Shown one piece after another: positions 1-4,483 of a stretch of 5,427 nt of DNA; the stretch's first letter is position 1, and each line of letters opens with the position of its first letter. The notes under the pieces are model-generated. The model worked only from the letters and a program-made list of their open reading frames with translations, had not been told where the DNA came from and did no database searches. The position numbers were made by a program, and so were the translations under genes. The DNA comes from Deltaproteobacteria bacterium (GTDB lineage Bacteria; Desulfobacterota_B; Binatia; UBA9968), in the NCBI GenBank assembly GCA_030620935.1, contig JAUXIP010000173.1, forward strand, positions 1 through 5,427, in the 5' to 3' direction.

Positions 1-1
1 C

Positions 2-121
2 CCCGTGTTCGACCAAAGGGGAGAGCTGCCGCTTCTCCCCTTTGGAAACCCCATCGGCTTTGTGCCCGCCCCAAGGGGCGGGATTTACATTGAACAAACG
101 ATTTCTGAAACGAATGGCTAA
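2..121 (+). CDS. C-terminal end of an unidentified upstream gene (5' partial)
   Basis: A reading frame enters from the left edge and ends at TAA 119-121, giving 39 residues. The visible peptide begins PVFDQRGELPLLPFGNPIGF and ends IEQTISETNG. Its composition (hydrophobic, Pro/Gly-rich, then a polar tail) looks like a genuine protein end. The two alternative + frames here are rich in Cys, Arg and Pro and look like shadows. The stop overlaps the ATG of the next gene at 114 by 8 bases, a typical arrangement for translationally coupled genes in one operon, and that next gene lacks a convincing ribosome-binding site of its own. I do not recognise the family, and too little is visible to name a function. 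Alternative: the stretch is intergenic and the open frame is fortuitous, since it contains two perfect hairpins. Confidence 0.5.
   Translation, partial: PVFDQRGELPLLPFGNPIGFVPAPRGGIYIEQTISETNG
13..45. repeat. perfect 12-bp inverted repeat (hairpin)
   Basis: The arms CCAAAGGGGAGA (13-24) and TCTCCCCTTTGG (34-45) are perfect reverse complements around a 9-base loop. There is no T-run after it on either strand, so it is not a standard intrinsic terminator. It lies inside the proposed end of the upstream gene and also covers the TTG at 42, the most upstream possible start of the oxidoreductase frame. It may be an RNA stability or processing element in an operon transcript. Confidence 0.6.
65..82. 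repeat. GC-only 8-bp hairpin
   Basis: CCCGCCCC (65-72) and GGGGCGGG (75-82) are perfect complements with two bases between them; in practice 7 bp with a CAAG loop. ATTTACATT follows, too poor in T for a confident terminator. It sits 32 bases before the preferred start of the oxidoreductase and 20 bases after the first hairpin. Two such strong stems in 70 bases suggest a structured gene junction. Confidence 0.5.
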
Positions 122-2345
122 ATTGAGATCCAACAACAGCTGGCTCTCCCGTCTGATTCCTTTTGGCCTCTATGGCCAGGTTAAACCGCACCACTTTCGT
201 GAAATGGCCTATGTGATCTGGGAAAACAAAACCAAGCTACCCTATGCCTGGAATATCTTACGCCACGGAGTCTGTGATGGTTGTTCTCTTGGACCTTACG
301 GTCTTCGCGACAATGTGGTGGACGGGATTCATCTTTGCACAACCCGCTTAAATCTTCTCCGCTTAAATACCATGGGGAGGCTTAAATTCTCGAATTTAGG
401 CGATCTCGAACGGCTGCGGAATGTAAGACAAAAGAAACTCCACTCCTTAGGCAGGATACCCTTTCCAATGGTTCGGCGCAAAGGAGAGAAAGGCTTCACC
501 CGAATCTCATGGGAAAAAGCCCTGACACTCGTGGCTCAGACAGTCCACCGGACAGCACCGGAGCGCATGGGTTTCTATGCTACCTCCCGGGGTCTGACCA
601 ACGAGGTTTATTATGTGTTTCAAAAGCTCGCCCGCACCCTGGGGACCAACAATATCGATCTCAGTTCACGCCTCTGCCACGCAGCGAGCGCCTACGGACT
701 AGAAGAGACGTTGGGGGCAACGGCACCGACCTGCTCCCTCTCCGATTTTGTTGGGACCGACTTCCTTGCAATCTTTGGCTCTGACCTTCCCAATAATCAG
801 CCGGTGACCACCAAGTACATGCATTATGCCAAGAAAAAAGGGACCCGTATCGTCGCCGTCAACCCGATGCGGGAACATGGTCTGGAACGCTATTGGGTGC
901 CTTCGGTTTTATCCAGCGCACTTTTCGGCACGAAGCTCATGGACGACTTCTTCCAGGTTCGGGTAGGGGGCGATATCGCCTTCATCAACGGCACACTCAA
1001 GGCCCTCATAGCCACCAACCGGGTAGACCATGAGTTTATCACCCAGCATACGCGTGGCTTCGATGACCTCAAAGCAGCATTGCAAGATCAATCTTGGGAA
1101 ATGCTGGAGCAACTTTCCGGTGTCCCTCGTCTGGAGATGGAACGTTTTGCCCAGCTCTATGCCCTGGCCCGGAGCGCGGTCTTTGTCTACAGCACGGGAC
1201 TTACCCAACACGTATTTGGGGTGGATAACGTCAAGGCGATTGTCAACCTCGCCCTGGCGCGCGGGATGTTGGGACGGGAAAAGTGCGGCATCATGCCGAT
1301 CCGGGGTCATAGTGGGGTTCAAGGTGGCGAAGACTGTGGATGCGAGCCGGACAAATTTCCGGGTGGCTTCCAGGTCAATGAAGCCAATGCCCGCCGTTTC
1401 TCCAATCTGTGGCACCATCCGGTCCCTTCCACACCGGGGCTGAGAGTGTCACAGATGATCGAATCGGCAGAACGTGGAGAGTTGGAGTTTCTTTATTCGA
1501 TCGGTGGTAATCTCTTGGAAACCATGCCGGATCGGGGCTTTGTCTCCAAGGCATTGGCCCAAGTTCCCGTCCGGGTCCACCAGGATATCGTCTTAAACAG
1601 CTCGATGTTGATTGACCCCGAGGAGATGGTGATCGTCCTTCCCGCCCAGACCCGTTACGAACAGAGAGACGGGGGAACTACAACCAGTACAGAAAGGAGA
1701 ATCCGCTTCACGCCGGAAATTGCCGGACACCGGGTTGGGGAATCTCTCCCGGAGTGGGAGATCCCAATGCTTATTGGGAAGAAGGCCATGCCGAACGGAG
1801 AGCTCTTGTTTCCTTTCAACGATACACAGAGCATCCGAGAAGAGATGAGTCGGGTCATGCCGCTTTACCAAGGCATCGAGCAGCTGAGAAAGGAAGGGGA
1901 TTCCCTCCAGTGGGGAGGTCCTTACCTTTTCAAGGGCGGCAATTTTTCCAATATGCCGGAGGGTCGAGCCCTCTTCAGTGTACTCGAACCTCCTGATCTA
2001 AAGATTTCAAAAGACCATTTCTATCTCAGCACGCGGAGGGGAACACAGTTTAATAGCATCACCTTCAGCTCCGTGGATCGTCTCATGGGAACTAAGTCAA
2101 GGGAGGCCATCTTTATCTCTTCCGAAGACGCCGAACAGCTCGGCTTGAGTGATGGAGACCGCGTGAAGCTACGCTCTCAAATAGGGGAGATGAGCGGAGT
2201 GGTAGAGATCGCACCGGTCAAGCCCGGAACGCTGCAGGCCTATTGGCCCGAGGCCAATGTTCTAATCCAGTACCGTTTCGATCCCCTCTCCGGTGAGCCT
2301 GACTACAACACGGAAGTAAGAATCGAAAAAGTAACCGACCAATAA
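114..2345 (+). CDS. FdhF/YdeP-family formate dehydrogenase-like molybdopterin oxidoreductase
   Basis: This is a cytoplasmic Mo/W-bis-MGD oxidoreductase of the formate dehydrogenase alpha-like branch that includes E. coli YdeP; no Tat or other signal peptide is seen. With start ATG 114 it has 743 residues, normal for the family. Seen in order: an iron-sulfur motif CDGC (54-57) with a third Cys at 75; a molybdopterin domain with RGLTNE (159-164); LCH (187-189), where Cys188 and His189 align with Sec140-His141 of formate dehydrogenase H; FGSDLPNNQP (221-230); RGHSGVQGG (397-405), where Arg397 aligns with Arg333 of FDH-H; GGNLLETMPD (464-473); and the C-terminal pterin-binding domain with STRRGTQFNS (639-648) and YWPEANVL (710-717). 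Resemblance to YdeP runs to the end (DPLSG). The frame is open from the window edge with TTG at 42 and 90; ATG 114 is preferred because MAKLRSN fits the family N-terminus and upstream DNA probably codes another gene. The donor is unproven: YdeP relatives are not established formate dehydrogenases, and no electron-transfer partner or FdhD is visible. Confidence 0.93.
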   Translation: MAKLRSNNSWLSRLIPFGLYGQVKPHHFREMAYVIWENKTKLPYAWNILRHGVCDGCSLGPYGLRDNVVDGIHLCTTRLNLLRLNTMGRLKFSNLGDLERLRNVRQKKLHSLGRIPFPMVRRKGEKGFTRISWEKALTLVAQTVHRTAPERMGFYATSRGLTNEVYYVFQKLARTLGTNNIDLSSRLCHAASAYGLEETLGATAPTCSLSDFVGTDFLAIFGSDLPNNQPVTTKYMHYAKKKGTRIVAVNPMREHGLERYWVPSVLSSALFGTKLMDDFFQVRVGGDIAFINGTLKALIATNRVDHEFITQHTRGFDDLKAALQDQSWEMLEQLSGVPRLEMERFAQLYALARSAVFVYSTGLTQHVFGVDNVKAIVNLALARGMLGREKCGIMPIRGHSGVQGGEDCGCEPDKFPGGFQVNEANARRFSNLWHHPVPSTPGLRVSQMIESAERGELEFLYSIGGNLLETMPDRGFVSKALAQVPVRVHQDIVLNSSMLIDPEEMVIVLPAQTRYEQRDGGTTTSTERRIRFTPEIAGHRVGESLPEWEIPMLIGKKAMPNGELLFPFNDTQSIREEMSRVMPLYQGIEQLRKEGDSLQWGGPYLFKGGNFSNMPEGRALFSVLEPPDLKISKDHFYLSTRRGTQFNSITFSSVDRLMGTKSREAIFISSEDAEQLGLSDGDRVKLRSQIGEMSGVVEIAPVKPGTLQAYWPEANVLIQYRFDPLSGEPDYNTEVRIEKVTDQ

Positions 2346-2346
2346 C

Positions 2347-4134
2347 TCAGCGATCCTGACAGACCACGTCTACTAAAGCCGGTCTGCCCTCTTCTTTTAC
2401 AACCTTGAGCGCCTCCCGCAGCGCCTTAGTCAGATCTCTGGGCTCTGTAATCGGCCCGACGCCCCAAACCCCATAGGTACGCGCCATCGCACCAAAATCC
2501 ACGACCGGATCGTTGATCCGGATTCCGATCCCCTTATTCTCGACGGCCCTGCCTCTAAGCAGCGCCATCCGTTCTTGATGTTCCTCATCGTTGAAGTAAG
2601 CGCGGTTATTAAAAACGACCATGAGGAGCGGGATTCTATGGTGGGCTGCCGTCCAGAGGCTGCTTACGGTGAAGAGAAGGTCTCCGTCGGGTTGAAGATC
2701 GACACAAATCTTACCCGAGTCTTTATAAGCCAGGGCGGCTCCCAAAGATGCCGGCAATCCGTACCCGAGACCGCCTCCTTTATATTTCCCCAGCACCTGA
2801 TTAAATTTCGCTGGGCGAAGGAAGAACCGTTCTTTAGCTGCTGAAGGCCCATGGGTAAGGACCCAGTTCTCGTTCTTTAGGACCCCGGCCATCTCACTGA
2901 AGAGCCTATTTGTGGCGATCGGTTTTTCATCCCATTGTATCTTGGTTAGTTGAGCCAGGGCTTCGGCCCTCTCTGCACTTATTTTTGACCACTCCCCTCG
3001 CCTCTTTTCGATATCCGAGCCCTGCTTTTCCAACTGCTTTTTTTCATCTTTCAGCCGTCGAACCAGTTCCGGTAGAAATACAGAAGTGTCCGCTAGAATA
3101 GACAAGTCTGACTCGCGGAGCCTATTAAAATCATGGGACCAGCTGCTGATCAAAAGATCGTCAAGGCCTACATTGATAATTTTCGCTCTTTCAGAAAGCA
3201 ACGGAATAGGTTTCCGGTTTCCCCGCTCTTGGGCCCTCTTGGAAACGGCGCCCTCAAAATCGGGAACGTCCAGAACCAACAGGAGATCGGTCCGATCCAA
3301 AACTTCTTCCTGCGCCCCCGTGAGGTTTAAAGGATTTTCGAAAGAGAAATTTAACCTTCCGTTTAGGTCCATAACCGGGATGGCCAAAAGCTCGGCTAGC
3401 TCGGCCAGGGCCTGGAACCCCGCTTCTTTTCTCCCGACCCAATCGGCGATGATCACCGGGGCCTTGGCTTCAAGGAGCCATTGAATTGTTGTAGCAAACC
3501 CTTCCTCTGGGGATTGCATGGGAAGGGCCGCCGGATAACGGTCCAAGGACGGAAAGGGAACCTCCTTTTCGAGTTTTTCCTCCTGGACATCGACGTCATA
3601 ACAGATATAAACGGGGCCCATGGGTTCGGTTGTAGCCAATCGATAGGCCCGGATAAAGGATTCGGGCACTGCCTGAACGCTCGCCGGTTGGTCATCCCAC
3701 TTGACGAAGTCCCTCACTAGAGTTCCTTGAACCAGGGCTGTATGGACCCAATCAATCCACGGCCTGCGACGAGAGGTATCCATTGGTCCGGTTCCCCCCA
3801 TAACTATGACGGGCACTCGATCACACCAGGCATTATAAATAGCCATTGCGCCATGCTGCAGTCCCACGACATTGTGGAGCACTGTTACCATGGGTCTCCC
3901 CTTCGCCCGGCCATATCCATGCGCTATAGCCACGGCACTCTCTTCATGAGTACAGGAAATAATCTCCGGCATATGATTGCCACTGTAATTCACAAGCGAA
4001 TCATGCAATCCACGGAAGGTCGCCCCCGGGTTGAAGGATATATACTCTATGTCAAAGGCCTTGAGCAGATCGACTATTACGTCCGACCCGTACTCCGGTT
4101 GAGGCCGCTCGACAATTTTTTCTGCTTTACTCAT
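2347..4134 (-). CDS. Uncharacterised ThDP-dependent enzyme, acetolactate synthase/benzoylformate decarboxylase superfamily
   Basis: This 595-residue protein has the complete three-domain fold of the superfamily. The pyrimidine-binding domain (about 15-185) carries THEES with catalytic Glu64, and GPVYICYDVDV closes it. The central domain (about 210-355) starts at APVIIADW. A charged, probably helical linker (about 355-400) leads to the pyrophosphate domain (about 405-593), with GGGLGYGLPAS (453-463) and the metal/ThDP motif beginning PDGD (482-485) and ending in Asn509-Asn510. The usual GDG is PDG here, but Asp483 and Asn510 keep normal spacing. Such enzymes cleave or join carbon-carbon bonds next to a carbonyl, often decarboxylating 2-oxo acids. 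The substrate is unknown; ACDR/WIDWVHTALVQGTLV-type segments at 102-140 differ from acetolactate synthase and from oxalyl-CoA decarboxylase. ATG 4134 is supported by AAAGGAG six bases upstream. No regulatory small subunit gene follows. The MFS gene lies upstream on the same strand after a 347-base gap; the oxidoreductase converges on it. Confidence 0.9.
   Translation of the reverse strand: MSKAEKIVERPQPEYGSDVIVDLLKAFDIEYISFNPGATFRGLHDSLVNYSGNHMPEIISCTHEESAVAIAHGYGRAKGRPMVTVLHNVVGLQHGAMAIYNAWCDRVPVIVMGGTGPMDTSRRRPWIDWVHTALVQGTLVRDFVKWDDQPASVQAVPESFIRAYRLATTEPMGPVYICYDVDVQEEKLEKEVPFPSLDRYPAALPMQSPEEGFATTIQWLLEAKAPVIIADWVGRKEAGFQALAELAELLAIPVMDLNGRLNFSFENPLNLTGAQEEVLDRTDLLLVLDVPDFEGAVSKRAQERGNRKPIPLLSERAKIINVGLDDLLISSWSHDFNRLRESDLSILADTSVFLPELVRRLKDEKKQLEKQGSDIEKRRGEWSKISAERAEALAQLTKIQWDEKPIATNRLFSEMAGVLKNENWVLTHGPSAAKERFFLRPAKFNQVLGKYKGGGLGYGLPASLGAALAYKDSGKICVDLQPDGDLLFTVSSLWTAAHHRIPLLMVVFNNRAYFNDEEHQERMALLRGRAVENKGIGIRINDPVVDFGAMARTYGVWGVGPITEPRDLTKALREALKVVKEEGRPALVDVVCQDR
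2360..2398 (+). terminator. weak terminator-like hairpin after the oxidoreductase gene
   Basis: CAGACC (2360-2365) and GGTCTG (2381-2386) form a 6-bp stem with a 15-base loop, followed by the pyrimidine tract CCCTCTTCTTTT (2387-2398). It lies just past the oxidoreductase stop, in the right orientation to end its transcript, but inside the 3' end of the opposing ThDP gene. The loop is long and the T tract is broken, so this is only a candidate. Confidence 0.25.
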
Positions 4135-4140
4135 GAACGA

Positions 4141-4147
4141 CTCCTTT
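4141..4147 (-). promoter_or_regulatory. Ribosome-binding site of the ThDP gene
   Basis: Read on the minus strand this is AAAGGAG, followed by the six-base spacer TCGTTC and then ATG at 4134-4132. It is a near-ideal Shine-Dalgarno site at near-ideal spacing and fixes the start of the ThDP gene. Confidence 0.85.
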
Positions 4148-4176
4148 CAAACCACACAAAACCATAATCCGTGTGT

Positions 4177-4232
4177 AAGCTTGCAACATATTAAAAGCCC
4201 TGGCCGTCGAGAAGGAGGCGGGTGCAAGGCTT
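4177..4232. repeat. 9-bp bulged inverted repeat close to the ThDP start
   Basis: AAGCTTGCA (4177-4185) pairs with TGCAA-G-GCTT (4223-4232), with one bulged base and a 37-base loop. It would form in the proposed leader upstream of the ribosome site. The long loop makes it a modest candidate. Confidence 0.35.
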
Positions 4233-4258
4233 GTAGTTATCGTTACTCGTGTCCGGGC

Positions 4259-4278
4259 TTCGACTGAGCTCAGGCGAA
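4259..4278. repeat. 20-bp near-palindrome resembling small interspersed palindromic repeats
   Basis: The centre CTGAGCTCAG (4264-4273) is a perfect 10-bp palindrome, flanked by TTCGA on the left and GCGAA on the right, so nine of ten symmetric pairs match. From memory, short intergenic palindromes of the type TTCGAC-AGCTCA-G-GAACG recur many times in a range of environmental bacterial genomes; this looks like one copy. The window itself holds only this copy, so repetition cannot be shown here. The arm context CTCGTGTCCG (4246-4255) recurs as CTCGTGTTCG at 4286-4295, bracketing the palindrome with imperfect direct repeats. Confidence 0.5.
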
Positions 4279-4286
4279 CGTCTGGC

Positions 4287-4308
4287 TCGTGTTCGTAAAC
4301 GAGCACGA
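4287..4308 (+). repeat. 9-bp hairpin with TAAA loop
   Basis: TCGTGTTCG (4287-4295) pairs with CGAGCACGA (4300-4308) around TAAA. One pair is G-T, so the stem is continuous only in plus-strand RNA; in minus-strand RNA, the direction of both flanking genes, that position becomes an A-C mismatch. It adjoins the near-palindrome at 4259-4278 and may be part of the same small repeat element. Confidence 0.45.
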
Positions 4309-4340
4309 ATCGGAGCGAGACCGAAGCGACAACGCAGCAA

Positions 4341-4357
4341 CCGTCTCTTACCGACGG
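4341..4357. repeat. Short hairpin in the ThDP upstream region
   Basis: CCGTC (4341-4345) and GACGG (4353-4357) form a 5-bp stem with a 7-base loop. Most of this sequence is also one arm of the larger split inverted repeat (4343-4356 with 4429-4447), so the two structures would exclude each other in RNA that spans both. Confidence 0.4.
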
Positions 4358-4365
4358 ATCAGGGA

Positions 4366-4377
4366 CAAAACGTTTTG
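4366..4377. promoter_or_regulatory. Perfect 12-bp palindrome, possible operator
   Basis: CAAAACGTTTTG reads the same on both strands, which suits a dimeric DNA-binding protein and cannot fold into a useful hairpin because it has no loop. It lies about 20 bases downstream of the -10 element of the candidate minus-strand promoter, where a bound repressor would block transcription of the ThDP gene. No regulator gene is visible in the window, so the operator role is inferred from symmetry and position only. Confidence 0.35.
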
Positions 4378-4396
4378 CTTTATTGACTCTAGTAAA

Positions 4397-4425
4397 AACA
4401 TAGTCCAAGTAAGCATCTGTAACAA
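4397..4425 (-). promoter_or_regulatory. Candidate sigma70-type promoter for the ThDP gene
   Basis: On the minus strand, TTGTTA (4425-4420) and TATGTT (4402-4397) are separated by 17 bases. Each matches four of six consensus positions, including the most conserved bases of both hexamers. Transcription would start near 4390, giving a leader of about 255 bases before the ThDP ATG. It would allow the ThDP gene to be expressed apart from the MFS gene. Confidence 0.35.
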
Positions 4426-4462
4426 GGGCGTCGGCTGCATAAGAGACTGGTATGATGGTTTT

Positions 4463-4483
4463 AAAAAATCGTGATTAAGATTT
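4463..4483 (-). terminator. Weak AT-rich terminator-like hairpin at the MFS stop
   Basis: On the minus strand AAATC (4483-4479, overlapping the TAA stop) and GATTT (4470-4466) form a 5-bp stem with an 8-base loop, and the T run of six (4468-4463) continues past it. Position and T run are right for the end of the MFS transcript, but the stem has a single G-C pair and would be unstable. Confidence 0.22.

Larger units (their letters stand above)
4343..4447. repeat. Split inverted repeat, 14 paired bases, around the candidate promoter
   Basis: GTCTCTTA plus CCGACG (4343-4356) are the reverse complements of TAAGAGAC (4440-4447) and CGTCGG (4429-4434). The right arm carries five extra bases, CTGCA (4435-4439), between the two blocks. 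Seventy-two bases lie between the arms, including the candidate promoter and the 12-bp palindrome. Arms of this length are unlikely by chance in so short a region. It may be the remnant of a small inverted-repeat element or an RNA stem in a read-through transcript. Confidence 0.5.
4135..4481. other. 347-base non-coding, inverted-repeat-rich region between the MFS and ThDP genes
   Basis: No convincing gene is seen here. Open frames exist on both strands (about 60 to 93 codons) but they run through palindromic sequence, start with GTG or TTG without good ribosome sites, and resemble nothing I know. The stretch contains a candidate promoter (4397-4425), the ThDP ribosome site, a 12-bp perfect palindrome, three hairpins, a 20-bp near-palindrome and a split 14-bp inverted repeat, each listed separately. 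If the promoter is real, the ThDP mRNA has a leader of about 255 bases with several stems. I see no match to the TPP riboswitch consensus or any other riboswitch I can recall. Confidence 0.6.

Noticed and set aside
13..82. Rho-independent terminators at the left edge
   Set aside because: Both stems are strong, but neither is followed by a T run on either strand, and both lie before the likely stop of the upstream gene.
42..113. Longer N-terminus of the oxidoreductase starting at TTG 42 or TTG 90
   Set aside because: TTG 42 lies within a 12-bp hairpin and has no ribosome site. The extra residues are Cys/Pro-rich and unlike the family, and the overlapping frame 2 looks like the end of another protein. 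ATG 114 gives a normal family length. TTG 90, with AAGGGG upstream, remains a minor possibility.
114..2345. Selenocysteine-containing formate dehydrogenase
   Set aside because: The active-site codon at 675-677 is TGC (Cys), and there is no in-frame TGA.
2347..4134. Oxalyl-CoA decarboxylase, suggested by the FDH-like and OFA-like neighbours
   Set aside because: The motif contexts I recall for oxalyl-CoA decarboxylase (for example around SFRHEQNAG and the ADP-binding region) do not match, and no formyl-CoA transferase gene is present.
2347..4134. Biosynthetic acetolactate synthase large subunit
   Set aside because: The segment after the GLQHGAMA stretch and the PDGD motif differ from biosynthetic enzymes, and no small regulatory subunit gene is adjacent.
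3727..4167. Open frame of 146 codons on the plus strand opposite the ThDP gene
   Set aside because: It lies almost wholly antisense to the strongly conserved first domain of the ThDP enzyme, which fully explains the sequence.
4135..4260. TPP riboswitch or sigma54 promoter before the ThDP gene
   Set aside because: None of the conserved TPP riboswitch blocks are present, and no GG-N10-GC pair with the proper flanks was found near the TTGCAA sequence.
4127..4408. Open frame of 93 codons on the minus strand overlapping the ThDP start
   Set aside because: It begins with TTG without a ribosome site, runs through the palindromic block, overlaps the well-supported ThDP start, and its translation is low-complexity in places and unlike any family I know.
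4289..4474. Open frame of 61 codons on the plus strand in the intergenic region
   Set aside because: The GTG start lies inside a hairpin and has no ribosome site. The peptide is moderately protein-like but there is no independent support, and the region is rich in inverted repeats.
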